Source: Pseudomonas spelaei (lineage in GTDB: Bacteria; Pseudomonadota; Gammaproteobacteria; Pseudomonadales; Pseudomonadaceae). From it: DNA of 64,000 bases. Location: positions 186,001 to 250,000 of the forward strand of contig NZ_WNNK01000006.1 of assembly GCF_009724245.1 (NCBI RefSeq), in the 5' to 3' direction. The notes below the pieces were generated by a model. That model was not told where the DNA came from. It worked only from the letters and a program-made list of their open reading frames with translations, and did no database searches. This document shows positions 9,414-19,647 of this stretch, piece after piece. Numbering within the stretch: the stretch's first letter is position 1; each line of letters opens with the position of its first letter. Position numbers and translations under genes: made by a program.

Positions 9414-9438
9414 ATAATCTTTAGAGAGGAATTGCAGC

Positions 9439-9717
9439 ATGGGCATTTTTGACTGGAAACACTGGATCGTCATTCTGGTAGTGGTTGTACTGGTGTTCGG
9501 CACCAAGAAGTTGAAGAACCTGGGCACCGACGTCGGCGAATCCATCAAGGGCTTTCGCAAGGCCATGAACGACGAAGAAAAGCCAGCCGACCCTGCCTCC
9601 AACCCGGTGCCACCGGCCCAGCCTGTACACCCGCAGGCCGCCCAGCCGATCACCGAGCGTCGCACCTTCGACGTGCAGGCCGAGAAAGTCCAAGAGCCGA
9701 CCCGCAAAGACTCGTGA
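9439..9717 (+). CDS. tatA: Sec-independent translocase subunit TatA
   Basis: A 92-residue protein with one N-terminal membrane helix ([12 protein letters not shown]), the [10 protein letters not shown] hinge and an amphipathic helix ([12 protein letters not shown]), then a Pro/Ala-rich tail. TatA multimers form the passage for folded proteins in the inner membrane. AGAGAGGAA precedes the ATG. It is the first of tatABC, 25 bases after hisE, the usual Pseudomonas order. Confidence 0.97.
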   Translation: MGIFDWKHWIVILVVVVLVFGTKKLKNLGTDVGESIKGFRKAMNDEEKPADPASNPVPPAQPVHPQAAQPITERRTFDVQAEKVQEPTRKDS

Positions 9718-9727
9718 GCACTGACTA

Positions 9728-10165
9728 ATGTTTGGTATCAGCTTCTCTGAACTGCTGCTCGTCGGCCTTGTTGCCCTGTTGGTACTGGGGCCGGAACGCC
9801 TGCCCGGTGCCGCGCGCACGGCCGGCCTGTGGATCGGGCGCCTGAAACGCAGTTTCAACGCCATCAAACAGGAAGTTGAACGGGAAATCGGTGCCGACGA
9901 GATTCGCCGGCAACTGCACAACGAGCACATTCTGTCGTTGGAACAGGAGGCACGGAAGATTCTCTCTCCGGTGCAGGAAACGCCCAAGCCGGTTGAACCC
10001 GTGGCCGAGCACTCCATTGCCCCACCCGTTGCGCCAACGCCGACACCGGTTGTCGAACCCGTGCACGCCACAGAGCCTGCACCCGCCACCCCGACAGAAC
10101 CCGCGCCGGCGCCCGCTACAGCGCCCGCTCCCCACGACCCTACATTGCCGCCGCGAGCCCCATGA
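9728..10165 (+). CDS. tatB: Sec-independent translocase subunit TatB
   Basis: A 145-residue protein with the conserved start [22 protein letters not shown] (one membrane helix, then the LGPERLP hinge) and an amphipathic helix. The last 50 residues are a long Pro/Ala/Glu-rich disordered tail. TatB forms the twin-arginine signal receptor with TatC. It lies 10 bases after tatA and overlaps tatC by four bases. Confidence 0.96.
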   Translation: MFGISFSELLLVGLVALLVLGPERLPGAARTAGLWIGRLKRSFNAIKQEVEREIGADEIRRQLHNEHILSLEQEARKILSPVQETPKPVEPVAEHSIAPPVAPTPTPVVEPVHATEPAPATPTEPAPAPATAPAPHDPTLPPRAP

Positions 10166-10953
10166 GCGCTGATAAACCGGAAAACGACCAGCACATGCCG
10201 CTGGTCTCGCACCTCACCGAGTTGCGCACCCGCCTGCTGCGCTGTGTCGCGGCAATCTTCGTGATCTTCGCCGGGCTGTTTGCCTTTACCCAGCAGATCT
10301 ACACTTTCGTCTCCACGCCGCTGCGCAATTACCTGCCGGCCGGCGCGACGATGATCGCCACCGATGTGTCGTCGCCGTTCCTCACGCCGTTGAAGCTGAC
10401 GATGATGGTGTCGCTGTTCCTGGCGATCCCGGTGATCCTGCATCAGATCTGGGGCTTTATTGCCCCCGGCCTGTACAAACATGAGAAGCGCATTGCAGTG
10501 CCGTTGCTGGTCTCCAGCATCCTGCTGTTCTACACCGGCATGGCCTTCGCCTACTTCCTGGTGTTCCCACTGATCTTCAAGTTCTTCGCCGCCGCCACCC
10601 CGGCCGGGGTGGAGATGATGACCGACATCACCAGCTACCTCGACTTCGTGATGACGCTGTTCTTCGCCTTTGGCGTGGCCTTCGAGATTCCGGTGGCCGT
10701 GGTGCTGCTGGTGTGGATCGGCGTGGTCGACGTCAAATACCTGAAGAAGATCCGCCCGTACGTGATCATCGGCTGCTTCGTGGTCGGCATGATCCTGACT
10801 CCACCGGATATCTTCTCCCAGACCTTGCTGGCCGTGCCGATGTGGATGCTGTTCGAGATTGGCATTCTGTTTGCCAGCCTGGTCAGTAAGCGCGGCGACC
10901 ATCCGGATGACCAGCCCGCCGACGACGACCAGCCGCCAGCGACTCAGCCGTGA
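10162..10953 (+). CDS. tatC: Sec-independent translocase subunit TatC
   Basis: A 263-residue inner-membrane protein with six predicted helices. The family signatures [11 protein letters not shown] at the N-terminus and the segments around [15 protein letters not shown] and [12 protein letters not shown] are clear. It is the signal-peptide-binding core of the Tat translocase. The start ATG overlaps the tatB stop (ATGA type), and its own stop overlaps the rsmE GTG start, so tatABC-rsmE is translationally linked. Confidence 0.97.
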   Translation: MSADKPENDQHMPLVSHLTELRTRLLRCVAAIFVIFAGLFAFTQQIYTFVSTPLRNYLPAGATMIATDVSSPFLTPLKLTMMVSLFLAIPVILHQIWGFIAPGLYKHEKRIAVPLLVSSILLFYTGMAFAYFLVFPLIFKFFAAATPAGVEMMTDITSYLDFVMTLFFAFGVAFEIPVAVVLLVWIGVVDVKYLKKIRPYVIIGCFVVGMILTPPDIFSQTLLAVPMWMLFEIGILFASLVSKRGDHPDDQPADDDQPPATQP

Positions 10954-11657
10954 ACCTGCTGCTGCTTGAGGAGGCCGACTTTATCGCGGCCGACCGGGTG
11001 ATCCTGCGCGATCGGCGCCTGGTGCATATGCAGGAGGTCCACCGTGCGGCAGTGGGCGACAGCCTGCGGGTCGGACGAATTGGCGGGTTGATGGGCAACG
11101 CTGAGCTGCTGCGCCTGGAAGCCCATGAAGCGGAGCTGCGAGTCAGCCTCGATCAGCCGCCACCGACGAAACTGCCACTGACCCTGCTGCTGGCTCTGCC
11201 CCGCCCGAAAATGCTCCGTCGCGTCCTGCAAACCGTGGCCTCCATGGGTGTGCCACGGGTGGTGCTGGTCAACAGCTATCGGGTGGAAAAGAGCTTCTGG
11301 CAGACACCCTTCCTGGAGCCCGAGGCGGTTCGGGAACAGTTGATTCTTGGCCTGGAACAGGCCCGGGACACGGTACTGCCCGAGATCATTATCGAAAAAC
11401 GCTTCAAGCCCTTTGTTGAAGACCGTTTGCCCGCCCTGACCCACGGCACCCTCGGGCTGATCGGTCATCCTGGCGACTATCCTCCCTGCCCCCGTGGCCT
11501 GGATGAGCCCGTAACCCTGGCCATCGGCCCGGAAGGCGGCTGGATCCCCTACGAGGTGGATCTGCTGGCCAAGGCCGGTTTGCAGCCGGTTCAATTAGGC
11601 GCACGCATCCTGCGGGTCGAAACCGCCGTCACAGCCCTGCTCGCCCGCCTGTTCTAA
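10950..11657 (+). CDS. rsmE: 16S rRNA m3U1498 methyltransferase
   Basis: A SPOUT-fold methyltransferase modifying U1498 of 16S rRNA with SAM. The 235-residue protein has an N-terminal PUA-like part and the C-terminal knot signature LAIGPEGGW, then [17 protein letters not shown], which forms the SAM site. The start is GTG at 10950, overlapping the tatC stop by four bases. It is the last gene of this run; a repeat element able to fold as a terminator follows at 11661. Confidence 0.95.
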   Translation: MNLLLLEEADFIAADRVILRDRRLVHMQEVHRAAVGDSLRVGRIGGLMGNAELLRLEAHEAELRVSLDQPPPTKLPLTLLLALPRPKMLRRVLQTVASMGVPRVVLVNSYRVEKSFWQTPFLEPEAVREQLILGLEQARDTVLPEIIIEKRFKPFVEDRLPALTHGTLGLIGHPGDYPPCPRGLDEPVTLAIGPEGGWIPYEVDLLAKAGLQPVQLGARILRVETAVTALLARLF

Positions 11658-11660
11658 CCC

Positions 11661-11696
11661 TGTAGCCGCTGCCGAGGTATGAGGCCGCGGCTACAG
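11661..11696. repeat. Short TGTAGCCGC-type element, possible rsmE terminator
   Basis: TGTAGCCGC at 11661 and its complement GCGGCTACA at 11688-11696 form a 9-bp stem around a short loop, followed by GATTTTTCCC. It looks like a collapsed copy of the element at 1078-1180. The T-run after the stem means it could end rsmE transcripts. Confidence 0.7.
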
Positions 11697-11760
11697 ATTT
11701 TTCCCGATATGCCGATAGCCCTTGAATAAGTCCAGGCCTTGTTCAAAGGGAGTTCGCAGC

Positions 11761-13677
11761 ATGTATCGTTGGTTAGCCGAGAATCTGGGGAATGTGAGTG
11801 TCAATCGCAAGCTGGGCATAGGCTTTGGCCTGGTGTTGATATTGACCGTGTTGATCAGCTTCACCGGCTGGACCGGCCTTGGCGGCGTGATCAGCCGTGG
11901 TGACAAGCTGGGTTTTATCTCCAGCCTCAATGAGCTGACCCAGGAGTTGCGCCTGGCGCGCCTGGACTATGAAATGCGCCGTGGCGAACAAGGGCCGCAG
12001 GCCGTCAACGACTTGCTGGGCCAATTGGACACCGGCCTGAAAACCGCTCGCAGCCTGATCGAACAACCCGCCGATATCGCCCTGATCGATGAGCAATTGG
12101 CCGCCGTTGACCAATACAAACGTGCGTTTACCGCCATGACCCAGGCGGGCGCCAACCGCGAAGACGCCCGCAGTAAGCTTGGTGATACGGCCGACAACGC
12201 AGTGCTCAAGGTCGGTGAAGTCGAGCAGTCGCTGCTGCAAGGCGACAGCGTCAGTCAATTCAACAACGTGGTCGACTTGAGCAAGCTGATCCAGCAGGCC
12301 CGCTTCCAGGTGCGCGGCTACACCTACAGTGGCAAGGTTGAAGCGCAGCAGCCGGCCCTGGACGCCATCGACAACGCCCTGAAGAAAATCACCAGCCTTA
12401 ACGGCCAATTGCCAGAGCCCTTCCAGGCCAACCTGCAACACGCCAGCGTATCGCTGCAAGCGTACCGAGCCGCAGTCAGCCAGTATCGGGACGCACAGGT
12501 AGCCAGCACGGCGGCGATGAAAATCATGGCCGAGCAGGGCGAAATTCTGCTGGACCACAGTAAAAAACTCACCACCTCTCAAACCGTGGTCCGCGACACC
12601 GACACAGCACACGCCAAGAACCTGTTGCTGTTGGCCACCGCCCTGGCGCTGGTCTTCGGCATAGTGGCTGCATGGGCGATCACCCGGCAGATCGTCACTC
12701 CACTGAGCCAGACCCTCAAAGTCGCCGAGCGCGTGGCCTCTGGCGACCTGAGCCACAACCTGACCTCCCTGCGCCGCGATGAACTGGGCCAACTGCAACG
12801 GGCCATGCAAAGCATGACCGTAGGCCTGCGGGAATTGATTGGCGGTATCAGCGATGGTGTCACCCAGATCGCCAGTGCTGCCGAGCAACTGTCGGCGGTC
12901 ACCGAACAGACCAGCGCCGGGGTCAACAGCCAGAAAGTCGAGACTGACCAAGTCGCCACCGCCATGAACGAAATGGCCGCCACGGTGCAGGAAGTCGCGC
13001 GCAACGCCGAAGAAGCGTCCGAAGCCGCCGTCGCCGCTGACCAGCAGGCTCGCGAAGGCGACAAGGTGGTCGGCGAAGCCATCGCGCAGATCGAGCGGCT
13101 GGCCAGCGAGGTGGGTAACTCCACCGAAGCCATGGGCCATCTCAAACGCGAAAGCGACAAGATCGGCAGCGTGCTGGACGTGATCAAGTCGGTGGCCCAG
13201 CAAACCAACCTGCTGGCCCTCAACGCGGCCATCGAAGCCGCCCGTGCCGGGGAAGCCGGGCGGGGATTCGCGGTGGTCGCCGACGAAGTGCGCAGCCTGG
13301 CCCAGCGCACCCAGAAGTCCACCGAGGAAATCGAAGAGCTGATTGTCGGCCTGCAAGCCGGCACCCTGCAGGTGTCGACCGTCATGGACAACAGTCGTGG
13401 CCTCACCGACAGCAGTGTCGAACTGACTCGCCGGGCCGGCAGTGCCTTGAAAAATATCACCCGCACGGTTTCGGCGATCCAGGCGATGAACCAGCAAATC
13501 GCGACCGCTGCCGAACAACAGAGCGCAGTGGCCGAAGAAATCAACCGCAGTGTGCTGAATGTGCGCGATGTCTCCGAACAGACCTCCGCCGCCAGCGAAG
13601 AAACCGCTGCCTCCAGTGCCGAACTGGCTCGGCTGGGGATCTACCTGCAAACCCTCGTGGGCCGTTTCAGGACCTGA
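11761..13677 (+). CDS. Methyl-accepting chemotaxis protein
   Basis: A 638-residue chemoreceptor. Order: membrane helix 1 ([19 protein letters not shown], about residues 20-40), a helical periplasmic sensor region to about 280, membrane helix 2 ([21 protein letters not shown]), a HAMP linker, and a long MCP signalling coiled coil with the conserved hairpin tip [29 protein letters not shown] sequence. ATG at 11761 ([10 protein letters not shown]) follows GGGAG; an ATG at 11722 is rejected as too long. The ligand is not predictable. It is paralogous to the next gene. Confidence 0.94.
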   Translation: MYRWLAENLGNVSVNRKLGIGFGLVLILTVLISFTGWTGLGGVISRGDKLGFISSLNELTQELRLARLDYEMRRGEQGPQAVNDLLGQLDTGLKTARSLIEQPADIALIDEQLAAVDQYKRAFTAMTQAGANREDARSKLGDTADNAVLKVGEVEQSLLQGDSVSQFNNVVDLSKLIQQARFQVRGYTYSGKVEAQQPALDAIDNALKKITSLNGQLPEPFQANLQHASVSLQAYRAAVSQYRDAQVASTAAMKIMAEQGEILLDHSKKLTTSQTVVRDTDTAHAKNLLLLATALALVFGIVAAWAITRQIVTPLSQTLKVAERVASGDLSHNLTSLRRDELGQLQRAMQSMTVGLRELIGGISDGVTQIASAAEQLSAVTEQTSAGVNSQKVETDQVATAMNEMAATVQEVARNAEEASEAAVAADQQAREGDKVVGEAIAQIERLASEVGNSTEAMGHLKRESDKIGSVLDVIKSVAQQTNLLALNAAIEAARAGEAGRGFAVVADEVRSLAQRTQKSTEEIEELIVGLQAGTLQVSTVMDNSRGLTDSSVELTRRAGSALKNITRTVSAIQAMNQQIATAAEQQSAVAEEINRSVLNVRDVSEQTSAASEETAASSAELARLGIYLQTLVGRFRT

Positions 13678-13849
13678 CCCCTCGCGGCGGCCATCATGGC
13701 TCCCGTCCTGACAGCTTGCGAAGTTTCCTACACGTTTTTCAGGTCGTGGATTACACACCTCACGCCGAATAGAAGTAGCGTTTCAACTCCCCCTGACCCG
13801 CGTCAGCCGGACTGTCGAAACGCTCTCTTTGATTCGTTGGAGGCTCACC

Positions 13850-15757
13850 ATGTTTCGTCCACTGACCCGCGTATTAGGCAACACCAGCGTCACCCTCAAA
13901 CTCACCCTTGGCTTCGCCCTGGTCTTGGCACTGAGCCTGGCTATCGCCCTGACGGGCTGGCAAGCCTTGAGCGCCTCACTCTTTCGCTCGCAATCATTGA
14001 CCGTCCTTTCTCAACTGGCCGTGACGGGCGAAGAGCTGCGGGCTGAGCGGATTGTCTACCGCACCCTGAATACTCCATCGAGCCTGACCAGGATCGGTCT
14101 GCACATGGAGAAAATAGACGGCTACCTGGCCGAACTTTCCGATCGCCTGAAACACCCAGCCAGCCGGCAGCAGGTACAAGACTCGAACCGCCTGACAGCC
14201 AGTTTCAAAACCGCCCTGAATGGCCTGCCCAACCTGATTGAACAGCGTGAAAACGCCCGTGAGCAGCTCAAGCGCGGCTCCGTCCAGGCCAGTGACACCC
14301 TCGCACAGTTGGCCAGCGACCTGCCCAACCAGGACGACGAAAAGGCGCTGGACGCGATAGAAAACCTGCGCCAGGCCATGGAAAAAGCCGAAGACAGTGC
14401 CCAGGCCCCCGCCTGGGCAGCCGCCTCACTGGAAGCCTATGCCCAAGCTGTCGCTGACGCGTTCCAGGCACTCGACAGCGCTCAGGCCGTCGTAGCGACT
14501 CTGCCGGTGGACGCAACTTCGCTGAAAAATGCCGTGCTCGATTACCGCACCCAACTGACCCGACTCAAGGAGGCTCAGGTCACCACCGAAACTACCCAGA
14601 ATCAACTGGAGCAATGGCTCGATCAATTGCTCAAACAAAGCGACCTGCTGAGCCAGTACCAGACCGAACAACGTGACAAAGAAGCCGACCAGGCCCGCAC
14701 CCTAATGCTCAATGTCACCGCTGCCGCGCTACTGCTGGGCGCCTTGGCCGCGTGGCTGATCTCCGGGCAGATCGTCACCCCGTTACGCCAGGCCCTACTG
14801 ACCGCCAACCGGATTGCCGAGGGCGACCTGAGCCACGACATCCAGACCTCGCGCCGGGACGAGCTGGGGCAACTGCAACGCAGTATCGGACAAATGACCA
14901 TCAACCTGCGGGGCTTGATCAGCGGTATCAGCGACAACGCCCGGCAGGTCGCCAGCGCCGCCGAGCAATTGTCTGCCGTCACCCAACAGACCCGAAGCGG
15001 AATCGACGACCAGAAACAGGAAACCGAACAGGTCGCCACCGCGATGAACCAAATGCTCGCCACCTCCCAGGAAGTCGCGCGCCATGCCGAGCAAGCCTCG
15101 GCGGCGGCCACCGAAGCTGACCGGCAGGCGGGCATGGGTGATCAGGTGGTGGCTGAAGCGATTACTCACATCGAACACCTGGCCCAGGAAATGTCCCGCT
15201 CAAGCCAGGCAATGCAAGGCTTGCAACAGGAAAGCCAGAAAATTGGCAGCGTATTGGACGTGATCAAATCCGTCTCGGAACAGACCAATCTGCTCGCGCT
15301 CAATGCGGCGATAGAGGCGGCTCGCGCTGGTGAAGCAGGCCGGGGCTTTGCCGTGGTGGCCGATGAAGTGCGCAGCTTGGCACAACGTACGCAGCAATCA
15401 GCCGAGGAAATCGAAGAGCTGATTGGCAGCCTGCACAGGGGCACACAGCAGGTCGCAGACATCATGGACAACAGCCGCAACCTCACCGACAACAGTGTCG
15501 AACTGACTCGCCGTGCCGGCGATGCCCTGGCCAGCATCACCCGCACCGTGTCGGTGATCCAGGAGATGAACCCGCAGATCGCCGCTGCCGCCGAGGAGCA
15601 AACAGCCGTCGCCGAGGAAATCAACCGCAGCGTGCTGAAGGTTAAGGATGTGTCGGAGCAGACCTCGGCCGCCAGTCAGGAGACAGCCGACGCCAGTGTA
15701 GAACTGGCGCGACTGGGAGCGGAGTTGCAGGTGTGGGTGGGCAAGTTCAAGGTGTGA
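13850..15757 (+). CDS. Methyl-accepting chemotaxis protein (paralogue)
   Basis: A 635-residue chemoreceptor with the same plan as its upstream neighbour: N-terminal membrane helix ([18 protein letters not shown]), a helical periplasmic region, second helix ([20 protein letters not shown]), HAMP and MCP signalling domain. The signalling parts of the two proteins are nearly the same over long blocks, while the periplasmic parts differ. This fits a tandem duplication followed by a change of ligand specificity. ATG at 13850 is preceded by GGAGG. No cognate binding partner is obvious nearby. Confidence 0.94.
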   Translation: MFRPLTRVLGNTSVTLKLTLGFALVLALSLAIALTGWQALSASLFRSQSLTVLSQLAVTGEELRAERIVYRTLNTPSSLTRIGLHMEKIDGYLAELSDRLKHPASRQQVQDSNRLTASFKTALNGLPNLIEQRENAREQLKRGSVQASDTLAQLASDLPNQDDEKALDAIENLRQAMEKAEDSAQAPAWAAASLEAYAQAVADAFQALDSAQAVVATLPVDATSLKNAVLDYRTQLTRLKEAQVTTETTQNQLEQWLDQLLKQSDLLSQYQTEQRDKEADQARTLMLNVTAAALLLGALAAWLISGQIVTPLRQALLTANRIAEGDLSHDIQTSRRDELGQLQRSIGQMTINLRGLISGISDNARQVASAAEQLSAVTQQTRSGIDDQKQETEQVATAMNQMLATSQEVARHAEQASAAATEADRQAGMGDQVVAEAITHIEHLAQEMSRSSQAMQGLQQESQKIGSVLDVIKSVSEQTNLLALNAAIEAARAGEAGRGFAVVADEVRSLAQRTQQSAEEIEELIGSLHRGTQQVADIMDNSRNLTDNSVELTRRAGDALASITRTVSVIQEMNPQIAAAAEEQTAVAEEINRSVLKVKDVSEQTSAASQETADASVELARLGAELQVWVGKFKV

Positions 15758-15761
15758 CCCG

Positions 15762-16496
15762 TTACAGGACCTGACGCAAAAACGCCTGGGCCCGCGGATC
15801 CTTCGGTGCGTCGAAGAACTGCGCCGGGGCGGCGTCTTCCAGCAGTTTGCCATGATCGAAGAACAGCACCCGGTCCGCCACTTCGCGGGCAAAGCCCATT
15901 TCGTGGGTCACGCAGACCATGGTCATGCCTTCCAGGGCCAGGGTCTTCATGACGTCCAGCACTTCGCCGACCATTTCCGGGTCCAGCGCCGAGGTGGGCT
16001 CGTCGAACAGCATCACCTTCGGCTCCATGGCCAACGCACGGGCAATGGCTACGCGCTGCTGCTGGCCGCCGGAAAGCCGCGACGGAAACTCGTTGGCTTT
16101 CTGGGCTATCCCGACCTTTTCCAGCAAGGCCAGGGCCTTGGCTTCACGCTCTTTCTTGCCGCGCTTGCGCACGACCTTTTGCGCCAGGCAGAGGTTTTCC
16201 AGCACAGTCATGTGCGGGAACAGGTTGAAATGCTGGAACACCATGCCGACTTCACGGCGGTAGGCGTTCACATCCGTCTTCGGATCAGCCAGTTGCAGGC
16301 CGTCGATGCTCACCGAACCCGAATCGAACGCTTCCAGGCCATTGAGGCAGCGCAGGAAGGTCGACTTGCCAGAACCGGACGGACCGATCACCACCAGCAC
16401 TTCACCCTTGGCCACCTGAGTGGTGACGTTATCCACCGCACGGACCACATGCCCACGGGTGTCGAAGACTTTTACCAGATCGCGGACTTCAATCAC
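15762..16496 (-). CDS. Amino-acid ABC transporter ATPase
   Basis: A 244-residue GlnQ/HisP-type ATPase with Walker [10 protein letters not shown], signature [15 protein letters not shown], Walker [14 protein letters not shown] and switch His in [10 protein letters not shown]. It powers uptake by the permease encoded just upstream. The start is set at GTG 16496 ([11 protein letters not shown]): GGAGG lies ten bases before it and the length fits the family. A TTG at 16517 is also in frame. It overlaps the permease stop by eight bases. Substrate class is inferred from the binding proteins as a polar amino acid. Confidence 0.93.
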   Translation of the reverse strand: MIEVRDLVKVFDTRGHVVRAVDNVTTQVAKGEVLVVIGPSGSGKSTFLRCLNGLEAFDSGSVSIDGLQLADPKTDVNAYRREVGMVFQHFNLFPHMTVLENLCLAQKVVRKRGKKEREAKALALLEKVGIAQKANEFPSRLSGGQQQRVAIARALAMEPKVMLFDEPTSALDPEMVGEVLDVMKTLALEGMTMVCVTHEMGFAREVADRVLFFDHGKLLEDAAPAQFFDAPKDPRAQAFLRQVL

Positions 16497-17448
16497 TTTG
16501 CGCGAGCCTCCGCTCAAGCCGACTGGCGATTTTCGACAGCGGCAGGTTGATCAGCAGGTACAGGCCTGCAACGCAGAACAGGATCTCAAACGGCGAGAAC
16601 GAGGTGGTGATCACTTCGCGCCCGCTCTTGAGCAGTTCGGTAATAGCGATGACCGACACCAGGGAGGTGTCCTTGACCAGGCTGATAAATTGCCCGGCCA
16701 GTGGCGGCAGCACACGCTTGAGCGCTTGCGGCAATACCACATGGCGCATCGACTGGCCGGCACTCAGGCCCAGGGAGCGGGCCGCTTCATTCTGGCCACG
16801 GGCAATCGACTGCACCCCGGCACGAATGATTTCCGCCACGTAGGCACCGGTAAACAGCGACAAGGCGGCGATCCCGGCGAATTCCCGGGACAGGTTCAAC
16901 ACCGTGCCAATGAAGAAGTAGAAAATGAAAATCTGCACCAATAGCGGCGTACCGCGTACCAGTTCGACGTAGATCGTCGACAGATCCCGCAAGGTCGGGT
17001 TGTTTGAAAGACGACACAGCCCCGTGGCCAGACCGATCAGCAGGCCGAGAATACCGGACACCACCGACAGCCATAAGGTGGTCCACAAACCCCACATCAG
17101 CGGGCCCAGCGCCCAATGCCGGTTTACGCCAACCACATCGCCTTCAGCCACATCGTCGCCGCGCGCTACTTGCAGACTGTTGTCGGCAACCGTCAGGTGC
17201 TGTTCGACACCCGCGTCGTTGCGCAGGGTGACTTCGGCCACATCGCCTTTGCGTACCAGTTCAACGACGGTGGAAATGTCCGCTGCACGCTGGGACTCTT
17301 CAGCCTGATAAGCGAAGTACTGCGGCACGCGATTCCAGCGCCATTCGTAGGACATCAGCGAGGTGGCGTAGTACAGCGCGCCAGCCAGGCCGACCAGCAC
17401 GACCACCGTCAGCAGGTGCCAGGGCCATTGGGCTTTTTTCTGTTTCAT
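16489..17448 (-). CDS. Amino-acid ABC transporter permease with long periplasmic insertion
   Basis: A 319-residue HisM/GltK-type inner-membrane permease. After the first membrane helix ([19 protein letters not shown]) come about 90 extra polar residues containing [30 protein letters not shown]. The usual permease core then starts near [13 protein letters not shown], with the ATPase-contact loop [22 protein letters not shown]. Typical permeases of this family are 215-250 residues, so the insertion is a real extra domain. Only one permease gene is present, suggesting a homodimer. It lies between the binding protein (17588) and the ATPase. Confidence 0.92.
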   Translation of the reverse strand: MKQKKAQWPWHLLTVVVLVGLAGALYYATSLMSYEWRWNRVPQYFAYQAEESQRAADISTVVELVRKGDVAEVTLRNDAGVEQHLTVADNSLQVARGDDVAEGDVVGVNRHWALGPLMWGLWTTLWLSVVSGILGLLIGLATGLCRLSNNPTLRDLSTIYVELVRGTPLLVQIFIFYFFIGTVLNLSREFAGIAALSLFTGAYVAEIIRAGVQSIARGQNEAARSLGLSAGQSMRHVVLPQALKRVLPPLAGQFISLVKDTSLVSVIAITELLKSGREVITTSFSPFEILFCVAGLYLLINLPLSKIASRLERRLAQSD

Positions 17449-17486
17449 TTCAGGTTCCGGGATTGATGTCGCCTGTCAGGTCGCCT

Positions 17487-17566
17487 TCGCAGGCAAGCCA
17501 GCTCCCACCTGGATTGATGTCCACCCTGACAACTCGGTCAAATGTGGGAGCTGGCTTGCCTGCGAT
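17487..17566. repeat. REP pair, tail-to-tail orientation
   Basis: Arm 17487-17508 ends AGCTCCCAC and arm 17544-17566 starts GTGGGAGCTGG, so the outward/inward order is the reverse of the REPIN at 99-185. It sits between the binding-protein gene and the permease gene of one transporter. Confidence 0.9.
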
Positions 17567-17587
17567 GAAGACGACGCGGCACTAGCT

Positions 17588-18385
17588 TTATTCCATGTCC
17601 TTGAGCCACTCGGAGCTCTTGAACCACTTGTCATGGATGCGATCGTAGGTGCCGTCGTTACGGATCTGGTGCAGGAAGTTGTTGATGAAGTTGATGCTGT
17701 CGTAATCGCCTTTCTTCAACCCAAACGCCAAGGGTTCGAAGGTGAAGGGTTCTTCAAGGAACACCAGCTTGCCGTTGCCGACTTTTTTCTCGGCGACCAC
17801 GTTATACGGCGCGTCATACACGAAGGCATCGGCCTTGCCGTTCACCACGTCGAGCACCGCTTCCTGTTCGTTGTCGTAACCGTGGTACTTGGCCTTGGAA
17901 ATCAGCTTTTTGGCAACCATCTCACCGGTGGTGCCGAGCTTGGAGGTCAGGCGGTACTTCTCATCGTTCAGGTCTTTGTAGGACTTGATGGTGCCTTCCA
18001 GTTCCTTGCGAATCAGCAGGGTCTGGCCAACAACGATGAAGGGTTCGCTGAAGTTCAGGCGCAGGTTGCGTTCCTGGGTCAGGGTCATGCCGCTGCCGAT
18101 CATGTCGAACTTGTCGGTCAGCAGGGCCGGAATAATGCCGTCGTAGCCGGTGGAGATCGGCTCGAACTTGACGCCCATGGACTTGGCCATGGCCTTGAGG
18201 ATGTCGACTTCAAAGCCGATGATTTCACCGCGTTTGTTGGTCATCTGGAAGGGCATGTAGGTCGGGTCCATGCCGACTTTCAGTGTCCCACGCTTGACGG
18301 CATCATCGATGGCACCGGCGTGTGCCGCATTGACCGCTACCAGCGCCGAGACGCCAAGCAGCAGCATCGAAAGATACTTTTTCAT
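17588..18385 (-). CDS. Amino-acid ABC transporter periplasmic binding protein
   Basis: A 265-residue family 3 solute-binding protein. A signal peptide is clear (MKKYLSMLLLGVSALVAVNAAHA, cleaved before GAIDDAV). Binding-fold signatures include LKVGMDPTYMPFQM, GFEVDILKAMAK, FDMIGSGMTLTQERNLRLNFSEP and GTTGEM. It ends with KWFKSSEWLKDME. ATG at 18385 or the adjacent ATG at 18388 both follow AGGGGA; frames extending further upstream are rejected. It is a close paralogue of the next gene upstream. The substrate is probably an amino acid; the exact ligand is unknown. Confidence 0.94.
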   Translation of the reverse strand: MKKYLSMLLLGVSALVAVNAAHAGAIDDAVKRGTLKVGMDPTYMPFQMTNKRGEIIGFEVDILKAMAKSMGVKFEPISTGYDGIIPALLTDKFDMIGSGMTLTQERNLRLNFSEPFIVVGQTLLIRKELEGTIKSYKDLNDEKYRLTSKLGTTGEMVAKKLISKAKYHGYDNEQEAVLDVVNGKADAFVYDAPYNVVAEKKVGNGKLVFLEEPFTFEPLAFGLKKGDYDSINFINNFLHQIRNDGTYDRIHDKWFKSSEWLKDME

Positions 18386-18450
18386 CATCAAGTCCCCTGA
18401 ACTCATTTTATTGTGAGGTCGGCGCGCAAAGGGCTGCACCATTTCGGGGT

Positions 18451-18467
18451 GCGATGCTAACCCACTC
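18451..18467 (-). promoter_or_regulatory. Putative promoter element of the binding protein at 18385 (shared with its paralogue)
   Basis: GCGATGCTAACCCACTC occurs here and, with one change, at 19493-19509, before each of the two paralogous binding-protein genes. On the minus strand it contains TAGCAT, a possible -10 box, with TTGTGC 16 bases upstream as a -35 candidate. Confidence 0.5.
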
Positions 18468-18605
18468 GCCCAATAGCACAAAGGTCTAGCCCATGTTTGT
18501 TGGGGGATATGACAGAAAAAGCGCACAAATACAGTGACGGCAGCGCGGGTAGAGCGTTCGCGGCAAGCGCTCAAGCCTCGCCAGATGTGTAAGCAGTTAT
18601 GACTT

Positions 18606-19406
18606 TCAATCAATTTCCGCCAGCCAATCCGTGTCCTTGAACCACTTATCGTGCAGGCGATCGTAGGTGCCATCCTGGGCAATCTGATTGAGAAAATGAT
18701 TGATCCAGTTGAGGCTGTCGTAATCGCCCTTTCTCAGGCCAAACGCCAGGGGCTCGTAGGTGAACGGTTGTTCCAACGCCAGCAGCTGGCTGTTTTCCGG
18801 CCGGGTAAGGGCGATCAGGTTATAGGGCGCGTCATGGATAAAGGCGTCGGCCTTGCCCTCGACCACCTGGCGAACGCCCTCTTCCGGGGTTGGAAAACTG
18901 CGCAACTGTGCAGTACCCAGAAACCGTTTGGCCGCCGCCTCCCCTGTGGTGCCTTCGGTTGCAACGATCCGATAACCCGCTTCGTTCAAGTCTTCGATGC
19001 TGCCGACCTTGCCTGCCCACCGAGGATGAAGCAGCACCGTCTGCCCGACGATGATGAACGAATCGCTGAAATTGAGCGCAAGGTTGCGCTCCTGGGTCAC
19101 GGTCATACCGCTGCCGATCATGTCGAACTGGCTGGCAATCAGCCCTGGAACCAGCTCGGTGTAAGGCACCGTTACCAGATCCAGCTTCACCCCCAGGGAC
19201 TTGCTCATCTCCCGTAACAGGTCGATTTCAAAACCGACGATACGGCCCCGCTTATCGGTCATTTCGAAAGGGACATAGGTGGGATTAGTCCCGACTTTCA
19301 GCACCCCACGCCGGACGGCCTCATCAATCGCTCCGGCCTGCGCCAGGCAGCTGTGGGAAAGCGCAACAATGCCAAACAGCAGCACCGACAAATACCTTTT
19401 GATCAT
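18606..19406 (-). CDS. Second periplasmic binding protein, paralogue of the 17588 gene
   Basis: A 266-residue family 3 solute-binding protein with signal peptide MIKRYLSVLLFGIVALSHSCLAQA. The blocks LKVGTNPTYVPFEMTDKRG, QFDMIGSGMTVTQERNLALNFSDS and HDAPYNLIAL align nearly one to one with the downstream paralogue, and both end with YDRLHDKWFK/YDRIHDKWFK-type sequence. The start at ATG 19406 follows ACAGGGG; an in-frame ATG at 19439 would spoil the signal peptide. It is the first gene of the transporter group and has its own putative promoter element, so it may be regulated separately and widen ligand range. Confidence 0.92.
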   Translation of the reverse strand: MIKRYLSVLLFGIVALSHSCLAQAGAIDEAVRRGVLKVGTNPTYVPFEMTDKRGRIVGFEIDLLREMSKSLGVKLDLVTVPYTELVPGLIASQFDMIGSGMTVTQERNLALNFSDSFIIVGQTVLLHPRWAGKVGSIEDLNEAGYRIVATEGTTGEAAAKRFLGTAQLRSFPTPEEGVRQVVEGKADAFIHDAPYNLIALTRPENSQLLALEQPFTYEPLAFGLRKGDYDSLNWINHFLNQIAQDGTYDRLHDKWFKDTDWLAEID

Positions 19407-19492
19407 GAAATGCCCCTGTTCCATTAAGCACTCGCGCACCTGCTCATGCGCACTTCAGCGCAAAACAGGAGAAGACGAGTCAGATTTGGGGG

Positions 19493-19509
19493 GCGATCCT
19501 AACCCACTC
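19493..19509 (-). promoter_or_regulatory. Putative promoter element, duplicate of that at 18451
   Basis: GCGATCCTAACCCACTC differs from the 18451-18467 copy at one base. It lies about 90 bases before the start of the binding protein at 19406. The minus strand reads TAGGAT at the -10-like position; no good -35 box is seen. Confidence 0.45.
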
Positions 19510-19613
19510 CCCGGCCGGGAAGTACGGTCCACGTGATGGACTTTTGTTTCGAAATAACAAGGGGTTAGCGCAATGAAACAGAAAGGAAAAACGCTGTAGG
19601 AAGGAACCATCGA

Positions 19614-19642
19614 ACGCCCCCGAGGTGTTAGCTCGGGGGCGT
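19614..19642. terminator. Hairpin after opgH
   Basis: ACGCCCCCGAG and CTCGGGGGCGT form an 11-bp perfect stem with a 7-base loop, starting six bases after the opgH stop on the minus strand. There is no strong T-run on that side, so termination is likely but not certain. Confidence 0.65.
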
Positions 19643-19647
19643 CAGAC

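Noticed and set aside
18426..18440. Sigma-54-like GCAAAGGGCTGCACC before the binding protein at 18385
   Set aside because: The invariant GG and GC elements are one base out of register.
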